Both the position numbers and the translations under genes were made by a program. A model generated the notes under the pieces. That model ran no database searches, was not told the origin of the DNA, and worked only from the letters and a program-made list of their open reading frames with translations. Positions 54,669-64,000 of a stretch of DNA of 64,000 bases are shown here, piece after piece. The DNA is from Actinomycetes bacterium (GTDB lineage: Bacteria > Actinomycetota > Acidimicrobiia > Acidimicrobiales > RAAP-2). Numbering within the stretch: position 1 is the stretch's first letter; each line of letters starts with the position of its first letter. The DNA is taken from the NCBI GenBank assembly GCA_021791615.1, contig JAJYWG010000183.1:1-64000 (forward strand), in the 5' to 3' direction.

Positions 54669-56507
54669 TCACCCGAGGTGGAGTGCCCTCACCAAGAAGA
54701 AAGTGGCAGGGATGACGAAGAGGAGGCCGTCGACCCGGTCCAGCAGCCCTCCGTGCCCCGGCAGGATCCGGCCCATGTCCTTCAGGCCGAGGAAGCGCTT
54801 GACCAAGGACTCCGACAGGTCGCCGATCGGGGTGACAATTGCGACCACGATCCCGAGCGCCGCCGCCGAACCGTAGGTCCAGGGATGGAGCAAATGGACG
54901 ATCAGGACCGCCGCGAGGATCGCAAGGACCGCGCCGCCGATGACGCCCTCCCAGGTCTTGCGGGGGCTGATCGACGGCGCCATCGGTCTGCGGCCGATCC
55001 AGACCCCGGTGGCAAGCGCACCGACGTCGTAGGCAACACCGGCAATGATCGCCCCCAGTAGAAACGCGATCCCGTGCCGATCGGGGAAGGCCGTCGGGTC
55101 CAGCAAGAGCGCGGCAAACGATCCGAGCACGGCGATCCAGCAGAACACGAGCAGCGTCGAGCTCGTGCTCTGCAACGGATCGGCCCTTCGGTCCACTCCC
55201 AACAGGTGCCAGAGGAAAAGGGAAACGACGAGGAGGACGAGCACCAGCGGCAGGGCCTGCTCTCCTCGATTGTACGTACCCACCAGCAGCCCGATGGTCG
55301 CGACCAGCCCCAGGAGGGTCGCCGGCCGGTGCCCCGCTCGCCGGAAAGCGCCGAACGCTTCGGCAGCGGCAAAGGTGACAATGACCGTGACCACCACCAG
55401 GGATGCGACGTTGCCGATCTTGAAGCAGACAAGGGTGACGATCCCGACGGCCAACCCACTCGCCGTCGCCAGGGGGACGTTCCTGCCGCTCCCTCCCTCT
55501 TCGGCCGCGCGGGCCTGGCCGGCGCCGTCAGCCGCGGGGACGCGGCGCGGCCCGGATCGCCCATCAGGCCGCGGAGCAACGCGCGCGCGCCGTGCCTCCG
55601 CAGACGGCTGACGCCGCTTCGCCGGCGTGGTGCTCGCGGGGCTCTCTTCTCCCTCGGGAGCCGTGCGCACGTCGGTTCCGTCGGGCTCGGACGGGCGGGC
55701 TTTCCCGGCCGCATCGGTGACCGCCGACGGATCCGGCTGCTCTGTCAGCTCCGCGGCCACCTCCTGCTCCTCCCCGGTCTCAACGGCTGCCCCTGCCGAA
55801 CTGCTGAACGCTTCGGTGCTCGCGAACACCTCGGTGCTGCGACCCTCCTCGAAGGAAAAGAGGATCTCCGAAGGCGGCGGGGGCGCGGTAGTGCCTCCGA
55901 CTGCCGGCATCATGATCGTGTCCTGGTCCCCCGCCCCTGTCGCGTCCCAGGTGGCTCCGGCAAGCTCGTCGCCTTGCGCCTCGTCGTCGCCTGTGCCCGG
56001 GAGCTCGAACGACCAGGGCTGCCGATCGGAGCTCCCCGAGTCGTCGAGCGACCCGAGCCGAGACTCTTCGTGGGCCAGGATCGATGGGTCGAACTCCTCC
56101 TCGTGAGCCTCCCAGTCGGCGTCGTGCTCCCGCCACGTCGGTCCGGGTAGCGAGGACCAGACGTCTTTCTCCTCGCCATCCTCGGCACTTGTGCGCAGCA
56201 GCACGGCCGGCACCTCGCCGGTCGGCGCTTCGGTCCAGTGGGGGAGATCGGAGTCCGCCGCTCCGACGCCGGCGTCGCCGACCTCGGCCACCCCACTGTC
56301 CGCCGGCAGCTCGACGTGCCCTTCGGTGGTGAGGCGCTGTGCCGTCACGTCCCCGGTGTGCTCAAGGGAGGTCGGCTCCTCGTGCTCCTCGTGCTCCACG
56401 TGCTCCTCGCCGGCCAGGCGACCCGCTCGCTCAGCTCCTACGATCCGCACCCGCCCGGTCGGCGGTCCGGTCTCGACGTTCTCTTCCTCGGGTCGTTCGC
56501 CGTCCAT
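54669..56507 (-). CDS. cdsA: Phosphatidate cytidylyltransferase with long acidic N-terminus
   Basis: About 612 residues. The C-terminal third is an ordinary CdsA with about eight helices and the signature SLVKRFLGLKDMGRILPGHGG...DRVD, which makes CDP-diacylglycerol for phospholipids. The N-terminal ~340 residues are hydrophilic, rich in Glu/Asp/Ser/Thr then Arg, with no recognisable domain (for example HVEHEEHEEPTSLEH). Ordinary CdsA is 260-310 residues. The frame is open throughout and composition is coding-like. ATG 56507 lies 10 bases after the frr stop. No uppS gene intervenes between frr and cdsA. Confidence 0.88.
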   Translation of the reverse strand: MDGERPEEENVETGPPTGRVRIVGAERAGRLAGEEHVEHEEHEEPTSLEHTGDVTAQRLTTEGHVELPADSGVAEVGDAGVGAADSDLPHWTEAPTGEVPAVLLRTSAEDGEEKDVWSSLPGPTWREHDADWEAHEEEFDPSILAHEESRLGSLDDSGSSDRQPWSFELPGTGDDEAQGDELAGATWDATGAGDQDTIMMPAVGGTTAPPPPSEILFSFEEGRSTEVFASTEAFSSSAGAAVETGEEQEVAAELTEQPDPSAVTDAAGKARPSEPDGTDVRTAPEGEESPASTTPAKRRQPSAEARRARVAPRPDGRSGPRRVPAADGAGQARAAEEGGSGRNVPLATASGLAVGIVTLVCFKIGNVASLVVVTVIVTFAAAEAFGAFRRAGHRPATLLGLVATIGLLVGTYNRGEQALPLVLVLLVVSLFLWHLLGVDRRADPLQSTSSTLLVFCWIAVLGSFAALLLDPTAFPDRHGIAFLLGAIIAGVAYDVGALATGVWIGRRPMAPSISPRKTWEGVIGGAVLAILAAVLIVHLLHPWTYGSAAALGIVVAIVTPIGDLSESLVKRFLGLKDMGRILPGHGGLLDRVDGLLFVIPATFFLVRALHLG

Positions 56508-56517
56508 GATCTCCCGA

Positions 56518-57087
56518 TCAGACCTCGAGGAGCTCTTGCTCTTTGTGGGCGAGGAGCTGGTCGACGAGGGCAATCTGCTCGTGGGTGATCTTCTCGACCT
56601 CCTTCTCGACACGCTCGAGCTCGTCGGAGGATATCGAGCCGTCCTTCTCCAAAGACTCCAGCTCGTGGCGGGTCGAGCGACGCAGGTTCCGGATCGCCAC
56701 GCGGCCCTCCTCCGCCTTGTGGCGCACCACCTTGACCAGCTCCTTGCGACGCTCCTCGGTGAGGGGCGGGAACGCGAGGCGTACCACTGACCCGTCGTTC
56801 GTGGGGTTGATGCCCAAGTCCGATCCCTGCACGGCTTTTTCGATCGCGCCCAGCGCGCCCTTGTCGTAAGGGGTGATGACCAGGAGCATGGCGTCGGGAA
56901 CGCTGAGGCCGGCCAGCTGGCGGATCGGCGTGGGTACCCCGTAGTAGTCCACCACGAGGTGCTCGACCACGGATGGAGTGGCTCGGCCGGTCCGCACCGA
57001 GCCGAACTCGGAGCGGACGTGGTCGATGGCCTTGGCCATCTTGTCGCGGGCGTCTTCGACGACCATGGATACGAGATCCTCGTCCAT
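56518..57087 (-). CDS. frr: Ribosome recycling factor
   Basis: 189 residues with the RRF signatures HVRSEFGSVRTGRATPSVVEHL, LGINPTNDGSVVRLAFPPLT and EERRKELVKVVRHKAEEGRVAIRN. With EF-G it splits post-termination ribosomes. ATG overlaps the pyrH stop by one base (TAATG). Confidence 0.96.
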   Translation of the reverse strand: MDEDLVSMVVEDARDKMAKAIDHVRSEFGSVRTGRATPSVVEHLVVDYYGVPTPIRQLAGLSVPDAMLLVITPYDKGALGAIEKAVQGSDLGINPTNDGSVVRLAFPPLTEERRKELVKVVRHKAEEGRVAIRNLRRSTRHELESLEKDGSISSDELERVEKEVEKITHEQIALVDQLLAHKEQELLEV

Positions 57088-57806
57088 TACCGGACCAGCG
57101 TACCGATCTGCTCGCCGCCGAGCGCACGGCGGAGATTTCCGTCCGCCATCAGGTCGAAGACCAGGATCGGAAGCGAATTATCCTTGCAGAAGGTGATCGC
57201 GGTGAGGTCCATGACCCGCAAGTCACGCGAGACCACTTCCATGAACGAGATCTCCTCGAACCTGACGGCGTCGGGGTCCACCTTGGGATCGGCGCTGTAG
57301 ACCCCGTCGACGCCGCCGTGCGTGCCTTTCAGGATCATCTCGGCTTCGATCTCGGCAGCCCGCAGTGCAGCCGAGGTGTCGGTGGTGAAGTAGGGATTCC
57401 CCATGCCGGCGGCGAAGATGACCACTCGGTCCTTCTCCAGGTGCCGGATCGCCCGTCGCCGGATGTACGGCTCGGCAACCTCGGCCATGTGGACGGCCGT
57501 GAGGACCCGGGTGGCCTGGCCCTGGTGCTCGAGGGCGTCTTGGAGTGCCAAGGCGTTGATCACGGTCCCGAGCATGCCCATCGTGTCGGAGGTGGCCCGG
57601 TCCATCCCCGACCCGGCCCCAGTCGTGCCCCTCCAGATGTTTCCCCCGCCGACCATGACCGCCAGCTCGAGTGGGCTGGCTTCGCGGGCTTGGGCCATCT
57701 CCTTGGCGAGACGTTCCACCACGTCGGCGTCGATCGTCTCGTCGGAGGCTGCCGACGCCAGTGCCTCTCCGGACATCTTCAAGACAACACGTCGGGCATC
57801 ACCCAT
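57087..57806 (-). CDS. pyrH: UMP kinase
   Basis: 239 residues. VVLKMSGEALA opens the protein, and MVGGGNIWRGTTGAGSGMDRATSD with MGNPYFTTDTSAALRA complete the amino-acid-kinase fold. It phosphorylates UMP and is allosterically controlled by GTP/UTP. ATG 57806 is preferred to the longer form by homology. It lies 36 bases after tsf. Confidence 0.95.
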   Translation of the reverse strand: MGDARRVVLKMSGEALASAASDETIDADVVERLAKEMAQAREASPLELAVMVGGGNIWRGTTGAGSGMDRATSDTMGMLGTVINALALQDALEHQGQATRVLTAVHMAEVAEPYIRRRAIRHLEKDRVVIFAAGMGNPYFTTDTSAALRAAEIEAEMILKGTHGGVDGVYSADPKVDPDAVRFEEISFMEVVSRDLRVMDLTAITFCKDNSLPILVFDLMADGNLRRALGGEQIGTLVR

Positions 57807-57842
57807 CCGCTCGCTCCTCCCCCTCGCGCACACCGGCGAGGA

Positions 57843-58637
57843 TCAGGTTCCGATGACCACCTGGGCGTACTCCACGATCTCGGCTGATCCCAGCAACGAG
57901 CCCACTGACACCTTCTCGTCGCGGACGTAGGGCTGCTCGAGTAGGCAGCGCTCTTTGAACCATCCGTTCATGCGCCCTTCGATGATCTTGGGCAGCGCAG
58001 CCTCCGGCTTGCCCTCGTTGCGACTGATCTCCTCCAGCGTGGCTCGCTCGGAAGCCACCAGGTCGGCCGGGACGTCTTCGCGGCGCAGGTACTCGGGCCG
58101 TCCGAACGCGACGTGCACCGCGACGTCATGGGCGAGGTCCCGGGTCGCTCCTCGGAGCACCACGATCACACCGTTGATCCCGCGGCCGGCTTGCTGGTGG
58201 AGATAGGTATCGAGCACGTCGTCGGGAGCAGCTTCGATCCGGACGACCCGTCCGACGGAGATGTGCTCTTTCAGCACGGTTCGCAAGCGATCCACCTCCG
58301 ACGTCGCGTCACCGACAGCAGCCTCGCCCTTGGCTGCGACCGAGGCTGCGATCTCGTCTGCGAGCGTCACGAACTCCTCTGACTTGGCCACGAAGTCGGT
58401 CTCGCACTTCAGCTCGACCATCGCAGCCACCTGGCCGTCCTTCACGATGGCGACGGCGCCGTCGCTCGCCTCCCGATCTTCCCTCTTGGCCGCTCCGGCG
58501 AGGCCTTGGACCCGCAACCATTGGACCGCTTCTTCGTGGTCGCCGTGGCACGCTTCGAGCGCTCTTTTGGCGTCGAGCATGCCGACGCCGGTGGCCCGCC
58601 GCAGGGCCTGCACGTCTTGTGCGGTGAACTCAGCCAC
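57843..58637 (-). CDS. tsf: Elongation factor Ts
   Basis: 264 residues. [22 protein letters not shown] and the EF-Tu contact [10 protein letters not shown] are standard. Shorter than the two-domain E. coli protein but normal for actinobacteria. The GTG start gives VAEFTAQDV and overlaps rpsB by eight bases; GAGGAG is upstream. Confidence 0.95.
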   Translation of the reverse strand: MAEFTAQDVQALRRATGVGMLDAKRALEACHGDHEEAVQWLRVQGLAGAAKREDREASDGAVAIVKDGQVAAMVELKCETDFVAKSEEFVTLADEIAASVAAKGEAAVGDATSEVDRLRTVLKEHISVGRVVRIEAAPDDVLDTYLHQQAGRGINGVIVVLRGATRDLAHDVAVHVAFGRPEYLRREDVPADLVASERATLEEISRNEGKPEAALPKIIEGRMNGWFKERCLLEQPYVRDEKVSVGSLLGSAEIVEYAQVVIGT

Positions 58638-59580
58638 GATCGAGCTCCTCTTTGTTGTCGGTGGGGGGCGCTGCGGCAGCGGGGTCGGCCGGGGGCGCTG
58701 ACTCCGCAAGGTCGGGTGGGGGCGCTGCGGCAGCGGGGTCGGCCGGGGGCGCTGACTCCGCAAGGTCGGGTGGGGGCGCTGCGGCAGCGGGGTCGGCCGG
58801 GGGCGCTGGCTCCGCAAGGTCGGGTGGGGGCGCTGCGGCCCGGGCTCCGCGCGTCGTGGCTGGTGCTGCCTGCCGTGCGGGCTCGGGGCGGTGGGCGGAG
58901 ATCCAGCGCCCTTCGGCCACCGCATCGGCGATGACCCGGCACATCAGCGCACCAGAACGGATCGCGTCGTCGTTGCCTGGGATGACATAGTCGATCACGT
59001 CGGGGTCGCAGTTCGTGTCGACGACCGCCACCACCGGCAGACCCAGCTTTCTCGCTTCGGTGACGGCGATGTGCTCCTTCTTCGTGTCGATGACGAAGAT
59101 CGTGTCGGGAAGCCGATCCAGCCCACTGATACCGCCCAGGTTCCGGCTCAGCTTCTCGAGCTCGCGGACATGGCGGAGCGCCTCCTTTTTCGGCATGGCG
59201 TCGAAGTCACCCGCTGCCCGCATGTTGCGCAGCTCCTGCATGCGCTTCACCCGTCCCGACACGGTGGCGAAGTTGGTCAGCATCCCCCCCAGCCAACGTT
59301 GGTTGACGTAGGGCATCCCGCATGCCGTGGCGTACTCGGCAACCGGTCCTTGCGTCTGTTTCTTCGTGCCGACAAAAAGGACGTTGCCGCCTCCAGCGGT
59401 CACATCGCGGACGTGGCTGTACGCGGCATCGATGCCTTCCAGGGTCTTGTGCAAGTCGATCAGGTAGATGCCGTTGCGCTCGCCAAGGATGTAGCGGCGC
59501 ATCTTCGGGTTCCAGCGGCGCGTCTGATGGCCGAAATGGACTCCGGCGCTCAATAGCTGGCGCATCGTGACGACGGCCAT
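58630..59580 (-). CDS. rpsB: 30S ribosomal protein S2 with repetitive C-terminal extension
   Basis: 316 residues. The core ([50 protein letters not shown]) is ordinary uS2. After residue 235 comes an 80-residue Ala/Pro tail with three 18-residue repeats of [18 protein letters not shown], ending DNKEELDRG. The repeats are in frame and read straight into the normal stop. It has a good GGAGG before ATG 59580 and overlaps tsf. Confidence 0.95.
   Translation of the reverse strand: MAVVTMRQLLSAGVHFGHQTRRWNPKMRRYILGERNGIYLIDLHKTLEGIDAAYSHVRDVTAGGGNVLFVGTKKQTQGPVAEYATACGMPYVNQRWLGGMLTNFATVSGRVKRMQELRNMRAAGDFDAMPKKEALRHVRELEKLSRNLGGISGLDRLPDTIFVIDTKKEHIAVTEARKLGLPVVAVVDTNCDPDVIDYVIPGNDDAIRSGALMCRVIADAVAEGRWISAHRPEPARQAAPATTRGARAAAPPPDLAEPAPPADPAAAAPPPDLAESAPPADPAAAAPPPDLAESAPPADPAAAAPPTDNKEELDRG
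58665..58842 (-). repeat. 54-bp in-frame tandem repeat in rpsB
   Basis: Full units begin at 58681, 58735 and 58789, with a partial unit before 58681. The copies are almost identical at DNA level, including third positions. They encode the 18-residue repeats of the S2 tail. Confidence 0.95.
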
Positions 59581-59742
59581 TCATTCCTCCAATCGGTTGT
59601 GCCTCCCCGTGCGCAGCACCCCCGGTGGGGGCGACCGTGGAACGCGCTCGGGTGCGATATGTGGACCTCGACGTCGTCCTGCCGGCCAGCAGGACTTGCA
59701 CAGACTAGCTCGTGGAGCCGGCAAGGCACCAACGAGCGCTGC

Positions 59743-60735
59743 TCAGGCCCGCGGGTGGGTCCCTTCGTAAGTCCGCACGAGCCGCTCCTTGCTCACATGG
59801 GTATAGATCTGAGTCGTCTGCAGCGTGGCGTGACCGAGGAGCTCCTGCACCACCCGCAGATCGGCGCCGCCATCGAGCATGTGGGTGGCGAACGTATGCC
59901 GGAGCGCGTGAGGGTGGGTCGGCACCGGAGACCGCCGGTCGACGATCCGGCGGACGTCGCGGGGACTGAGGCGCTTCCCGCGCCGGTTCAAAAACACCGC
60001 ATCCGGTGGGCTGTCGCGACCGGTCAAGACCGGTCGTCCCAGCTCGAGCCACCGATCCACCGCTGCCGAACAGCGCCGGTGGACGGGGAGCTGCCGCTCG
60101 CGCCCGCCCTTTCCCAGCACCACGACGGTGCGCGCGGCCGAATCGACGCCCGCTCGGTCCAGACCGCAGAGCTCGGCCACTCGCAGACCCGCGGCGTAGA
60201 GGAGCTCGAGCACTGCGTCGTCTCGCAACCGGACCGCATCGGCCAGATCGAGCGGCACGCCCCGCAGTCCAGGGTCGGCCGGCGGCTCCAGGAGCGCATC
60301 GAGCTCCGCGGGGCTCAGGACCTCGGGCAGGCGACCACCGCCTGAAGGCGCCGAGAGGCGCCGGCTCGGGTCTTGCGCGACGAACCCCTCGCGCTGGCAC
60401 CACGAGAAGTACCTGCGCAGCGCCGCCGCCTTCCGAGCCACCGTCGAGCGGGCATAGCGCCGGGTCGTCAAGTACGCCAGGTAGCGGCGAAGCAGCACCC
60501 GGTCCACCTCACGCGGCTCGAGCACACCGCCCCGCCGGGCCCAGCCGGCAAAGGCGCCGACATCCGCGCCGTAGGCCCGTACCGTCGCATCCGAACCCTG
60601 CCGGAGGGACCTGAGGAAGTCCGCCACGTACCACTCCGGCGGCGGCGCGGCGGCCGGCGACCCACGCGACCCACCTCGCTCGCGCTCCTCGATCGCCGCT
60701 CCGGGTGACGACCGGTCCGACTGCTCGTCTCCCAC
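59743..60735 (-). CDS. xerC: Xer-family tyrosine recombinase
   Basis: About 330 residues. N-terminal SAM-like core-binding domain, then the catalytic set: Arg in [12 protein letters not shown], Lys in [23 protein letters not shown], the His in [11 protein letters not shown] and the Tyr in [11 protein letters not shown]. It probably resolves chromosome dimers at dif; whether it is XerC or XerD cannot be told. The start is uncertain; GTG 60735 suits the homology. It is the last gene before rpsB, 162 bases from it. Confidence 0.85.
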   Translation of the reverse strand: MGDEQSDRSSPGAAIEERERGGSRGSPAAAPPPEWYVADFLRSLRQGSDATVRAYGADVGAFAGWARRGGVLEPREVDRVLLRRYLAYLTTRRYARSTVARKAAALRRYFSWCQREGFVAQDPSRRLSAPSGGGRLPEVLSPAELDALLEPPADPGLRGVPLDLADAVRLRDDAVLELLYAAGLRVAELCGLDRAGVDSAARTVVVLGKGGRERQLPVHRRCSAAVDRWLELGRPVLTGRDSPPDAVFLNRRGKRLSPRDVRRIVDRRSPVPTHPHALRHTFATHMLDGGADLRVVQELLGHATLQTTQIYTHVSKERLVRTYEGTHPRA

Positions 60736-60914
60736 ACCAACGAGCGTAACGGTTGGGCACGCTGCGCAACTGCCAACCGGCGACGCGACCCACCGGCGGG
60801 TCGAAGGACCCGGACTCAGGACGCCCACCGAGCGGTGGCGCTGCGCGATAACGTGTCGCTGAGTCCACCGGGATCGTCCCAGCCGGGGCGGCGAGGACCC
60901 GAGGGAGGGATCAC

Positions 60915-62594
60915 GTGGCGAAAGAGATGGATCGGAGATCGTTCTTGACCCGATCGGCGGCGTTGGCCGCCGGCGTGGCCGCGGTGGGAGCCGGAGGCGA
61001 GCTGCTCAGCGCCTGTGGTACCTCGAGCTCCTCGACACCCGGAGCGGTTTCGGGGAACGCCGGAGACGGCATCAGCAGCGCCAAGCCCAAGCGCGGAGGC
61101 TCGCTCGTCTTCGGCGTCACAGCCGAGGAGTCCGGCTTCAACCCGACGGCGGCGAAGTTTGACAACGTGGGCGTCATGTACGCCCGAACCGTCTACGACC
61201 CTCTCACCATCATCACTGCCGATGGGAACTGGGCACCCTACCTGGCCGAATCGGTCGTACCGAACTCGGACTACAGCGAGTGGACGATCACCTTGCGCCC
61301 GAACGTCCTGTTCCACGACACAACGCCGTGCGACGGGGCTGCCTACGTTGCCAACATCGAGGCACAGCTCGCGGGCCCGATCACCGGGCTGGTGCTCCCG
61401 AAGATGGTGACAACGTACTCACAGGTCGGCCCCCTCGCCGTGAAGATCACCATGAAGTCTCCCTGGGTGCCGTTCCCTTACTACCTGGCCGGCGGCATTG
61501 GCGGTCAGCCGGCGTACCTGATGGCACCGTCGATGATCAAGACAAAGACAAGTACAAACAAGCCGGTCGGCACCGGCCCCTTCAAGTTCCAAGAGTGGAT
61601 CCCCAACTCGCACTTCACCGCGACGGCCTGGGAGCACTACTGGCGCCCCGGACTGCCCTACCTCGACCAGATCACCTTCAAGCCGATCCCCGACGGCTCC
61701 ACCAGGGCCGACGCGCTCCAGTCGGGCACCATCGACATCATGGTGACCGACACACCCAAGAACATCCTGACGTTCCGGGGCCACTCGCAATGGGCATACA
61801 TCGACAGCAGCACCTCCACCATCGGCGAGCCCACAGTGACATGCCTGCTGCTCAACCTGGCCAAGCCACCCTTCGACGACCCGACAGTCCGGCTCGCCGC
61901 CGCCAAGGCGGTGACACGCACAGAGTACGCGCGAGTCATCAATTACGGGGTGGACCGCGTCGCCGACGGCCTCTTCGTGCCCGGGAGCCCCTACTACTCA
62001 CCCACGAAGCTGCCGACGCACGACCCTGCCGGGGCAAAGTCCCTCCTCGACAAGGTGGCCCGGCGGCAGGGCAAGCAGGTGTCCTTCACGCTGCACACCA
62101 CGACAAGCCCCTCCGCGGTGCGCGCGGGCACCTTCCTCCAGACACAGTTCGAACGAGTCGGCTTCAAAGTGACAACCACAACGGTGGAGCAGAACAAGCT
62201 CATCGACGACGCCATCTTCGGCGACTTCCAGGCACAGGAATGGCGCCAGTTCGGGGCCGTCCAGCCGGACTTGAACTACATCTTCTGGAGCACGACCACG
62301 TACACAAAGACAGGGGTCTCGATCAACATGGCCCGCAACGACGACCCGCGCGTCCAAAAGGCCCTGGAGCTCGGGCGCACCAGCCCCAACAGGGCCACAC
62401 AGATCAAGGCATACCAGGAAGTGAACCAGCTCCTGGCCGAAGATCTCCCGTACCTGTGGGCAACGTGGTCGACCTGGGCCATCGTTGCCCAGCCATCGGT
62501 GGAGAACTTCAACAATCCCACCACGCCCACGGGAGCCAAGGCCTACGGGCTCACAGACGGCTCGATCTGGCCGACGCAGATCTGGATCAACTGA
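60915..62594 (+). CDS. ABC transporter substrate-binding lipoprotein (family 5, Tat signal)
   Basis: 559 residues. The N-terminus has a twin-arginine motif ([14 protein letters not shown]) and a lipobox LSAC at Cys34, so it is exported folded and anchored to the membrane. The body matches family 5 binding proteins for peptides, nickel or sugars ([31 protein letters not shown]). GTG 60915 follows GAGGGAGGG. No permease or ATPase gene is adjacent. About twenty Thr codons are ACA, unusual against the GC-rich codon choice of its neighbours, which could mean transfer. Confidence 0.85.
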   Translation: MAKEMDRRSFLTRSAALAAGVAAVGAGGELLSACGTSSSSTPGAVSGNAGDGISSAKPKRGGSLVFGVTAEESGFNPTAAKFDNVGVMYARTVYDPLTIITADGNWAPYLAESVVPNSDYSEWTITLRPNVLFHDTTPCDGAAYVANIEAQLAGPITGLVLPKMVTTYSQVGPLAVKITMKSPWVPFPYYLAGGIGGQPAYLMAPSMIKTKTSTNKPVGTGPFKFQEWIPNSHFTATAWEHYWRPGLPYLDQITFKPIPDGSTRADALQSGTIDIMVTDTPKNILTFRGHSQWAYIDSSTSTIGEPTVTCLLLNLAKPPFDDPTVRLAAAKAVTRTEYARVINYGVDRVADGLFVPGSPYYSPTKLPTHDPAGAKSLLDKVARRQGKQVSFTLHTTTSPSAVRAGTFLQTQFERVGFKVTTTTVEQNKLIDDAIFGDFQAQEWRQFGAVQPDLNYIFWSTTTYTKTGVSINMARNDDPRVQKALELGRTSPNRATQIKAYQEVNQLLAEDLPYLWATWSTWAIVAQPSVENFNNPTTPTGAKAYGLTDGSIWPTQIWIN

Positions 62595-62679
62595 CGCAGG
62601 CCGGGGAGCGGACTGCCCGTCGGGGCGCAACCGGCACGCTCTCCAGGATGCCGAAGACCGCGAGATAGGGTAGCTCCCG

Positions 62680-63363
62680 GTGAGCAGCCGTATCCTGGTG
62701 GTCGAAGACGACGAGCGCATCCGCTCGTCGATGCGGCTCGCGCTGGAAGGCGAGGGGTACGAGATCGACGAGGCTGCGAGCGGCGAGGAGGCTCTCGATC
62801 GCTTCGCTGCGTGCGCGCCCGACATCGCCCTCGTCGACCTCATGCTGCCGGGAATGGACGGCTTCGAGTGCAGCCGGGCCATCCGCCGGCAGAGTGCCGT
62901 CCCGATCATCATCGTCACCGCTCGCACCGATACCCATGACGTCGTCGCCGGCCTCGAAGCCGGGGCTGACGACTACGTCACCAAGCCCTTCGTCGCCAAA
63001 GAGCTTGCCGCCCGGATACGTGCCCTGCTCCGCCGGGCCCGCCCGAACGACGAGGAGCCGACAGTCTTCTCCTTTGGTGACTTCGAGCTGCTCCCTGACG
63101 AAGGAGTGCTCCGCCGGGCAGGGGGCGAAGAGGTCCACTGCACGAGGACCGAGTTCCGCCTGCTCTGCGAGCTGGCTGCCAATCCCAACAAGGTGCTCAG
63201 CCGCGAGCAACTCCTCGACCGGGTCTGGGGCTACGACTACTTCGGCGACGGGCGGCTCGTCGACGTCCACATCCGCCGGCTGCGGACCAAGATCGAGCAC
63301 GACCCGGCAATGCCGAGCCACATACTCACGGTACGGGGTATGGGCTACAAAATGGTCCCCTGA
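62680..63363 (+). CDS. OmpR/PhoP-type response regulator
   Basis: 227 residues. Receiver domain with acidic pocket VEDDER, phospho-acceptor Asp in LVDLMLPGMDGFE, and Thr/Lys switch residues (VTART; VTKPF). The C-terminal winged helix has RTEFRLLCELAANPNKVLSREQLLDRVWGYDY and VDVHIRRLRTKIE. GTG start. It is paired with the kinase starting 11 bases downstream and is MtrA/MprA-like in form. Confidence 0.93.
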   Translation: MSSRILVVEDDERIRSSMRLALEGEGYEIDEAASGEEALDRFAACAPDIALVDLMLPGMDGFECSRAIRRQSAVPIIIVTARTDTHDVVAGLEAGADDYVTKPFVAKELAARIRALLRRARPNDEEPTVFSFGDFELLPDEGVLRRAGGEEVHCTRTEFRLLCELAANPNKVLSREQLLDRVWGYDYFGDGRLVDVHIRRLRTKIEHDPAMPSHILTVRGMGYKMVP

Positions 63364-63374
63364 GGTGGACTGAG

Positions 63375-64000
63375 GTGCCGGGAGGAAACCGGAGGGCGCT
63401 GTGGGCTCGCCTCGGTCTTCGCACCCGGGTGACCTTGCTCTTCGGCTTGGGAGCACTCCTCCTGTCGGCCAGCATGGGAGGTCTGTCCTACTTCACCACC
63501 CGGCACTTCCTCGTGAGCGAGAGGGCAAGCGCGTCCACCCATCAGGCCTACGTGAACGCGTCCCTCATCCGTAAGGAGATTCGAACGGGCAGCACCCAGA
63601 TCGTCCCCCTACTGGTGGAAGCGGACTCAGGAACGGCTGGATCACACTCGGTCCTCGATGTGAGCGGGCAGTGGTACGCCCGGACGTTCTCGGTGAGCCA
63701 GGACGATCTCCCAGTGGCGCTGCGGCGCCTCGTCGAGTCCGGGACGGCAGCCACTCAGACCTTCGATCTGGATGGAGCACCGCAGCTCGCAGTCGGTGTC
63801 CCGATCCCCTCCGTCCACGCCGCATACTTCGAGGTCTTCGACGTGAGCGACCTCGACGGTACCCTGCGGGTCCTCGCGCTGGCGCTCTTCGCAGCGGGAC
63901 TGGTCACGACGGCTCTCGGCGCGGCGATCGGACGTTCGGCCGCCGGGAGGTCACTGCGGCCGCTCACCGAAGTCTCACGTGCTGCAGTGGCGATTGCCGG
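63375..64000 (+). CDS. Sensor histidine kinase, N-terminal part (runs off the window)
   Basis: A partial gene open to the window edge (208 codons). GTG 63375 reads VPGGNRRALWARLGLRTRVTL, then a membrane helix (LFGLGALLLSASMGGLSYF), an extracellular domain of about 110 residues, a second helix (LRVLALALFAAGLVTTALGAAIG) and the beginning of a HAMP segment (SLRPLTEVSRAAVAIA). The phospho-His and ATP domains are beyond the window. Organised with the upstream response regulator as a two-component system. Confidence 0.85.
   Translation, partial: MPGGNRRALWARLGLRTRVTLLFGLGALLLSASMGGLSYFTTRHFLVSERASASTHQAYVNASLIRKEIRTGSTQIVPLLVEADSGTAGSHSVLDVSGQWYARTFSVSQDDLPVALRRLVESGTAATQTFDLDGAPQLAVGVPIPSVHAAYFEVFDVSDLDGTLRVLALALFAAGLVTTALGAAIGRSAAGRSLRPLTEVSRAAVAIA

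Noticed and set aside
58665..58842. Possible CRISPR array or assembly duplication
   Set aside because: Units are contiguous, in frame and encode a protein tail; no spacers.

Overview
The window is high-GC DNA with a dense, mostly minus-strand layout, long chains of stop/start overlaps (ATGA, GTGA, TGATG, TAATG) and frequent GTG/TTG starts. The core gene order rimP-nusA-ylxR-infB-rbfA-truB-ribF-rpsO-pnp-M16 peptidase-dapB, the block dapA-rnj-ftsK, the group miaB-miaA-dapF-hflX, lexA beside a LysM protein and nrdR, and proS-ispG-rseP-dxr-cdsA-frr-pyrH-tsf-rpsB-xer are all actinobacterial in style. A Gram-negative-type DapD, a dapF without the usual first active-site Cys, a short type-3 ProS and a stand-alone glnD point away from Mycobacterium/Streptomyces. 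My inference is a deep-branching actinobacterium such as an Acidimicrobiia member; no rRNA or tRNA is present to settle it.

Layout. 1-11000 is an accessory-looking stretch: a broken DDE transposase, a glycosyltransferase, a small membrane protein, glnD, an L,D-transpeptidase, a 450-bp non-coding stretch with a tandem repeat, an enoyl-CoA hydratase/methyltransferase pair, a DUF4388 protein with a 17-proline run, and a DUF2332 protein with no clear start. 11034-15014 holds DNA-damage and cell-wall genes: dinB, a PIG-L deacetylase, nrdR, and a LysM protein divergent from lexA across two SOS boxes. 15041-15880 is an unknown conserved protein. 16159-24976 is a lysine/DAP and tRNA-modification operon read leftwards: miaB-miaA-dapF-hflX-dapC-dapD-dapE, with thrB just upstream. 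25013-31705 holds a D,D-carboxypeptidase, ftsK, rnj and dapA.

31769-36158 is a cassette of a di-iron ferritin-like protein, a TetR regulator, a divergent methyltransferase and DMT permease, and a second, paralogous TetR. It sits between dapA and dapB inside otherwise core territory and is the best candidate here for an uncharacterised functional unit. 36155-48901 is the translation/RNA-turnover superoperon (dapB back to rimP). A hairpin with a T-rich tail separates it from 49212-59580, which carries proS, both ends of the MEP pathway (ispG, dxr), rseP, cdsA, frr, pyrH, tsf and rpsB. A Xer recombinase follows, then on the plus strand an ABC-type substrate-binding lipoprotein and a two-component system whose kinase runs off the window.

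Working together: dapA, dapB, dapD, dapC, dapE and dapF give every step of the succinylase route from aspartate semialdehyde to meso-DAP, which feeds the peptidoglycan handled by the L,D-transpeptidase, the D,D-carboxypeptidase and the LysM protein. A repeated theme is short tandem repeats: those inside genes have units of 15, 18, 36 and 54 bp, all multiples of 3, mostly in linkers or tails, while units of 11, 19 and 25 bp sit between or after genes.
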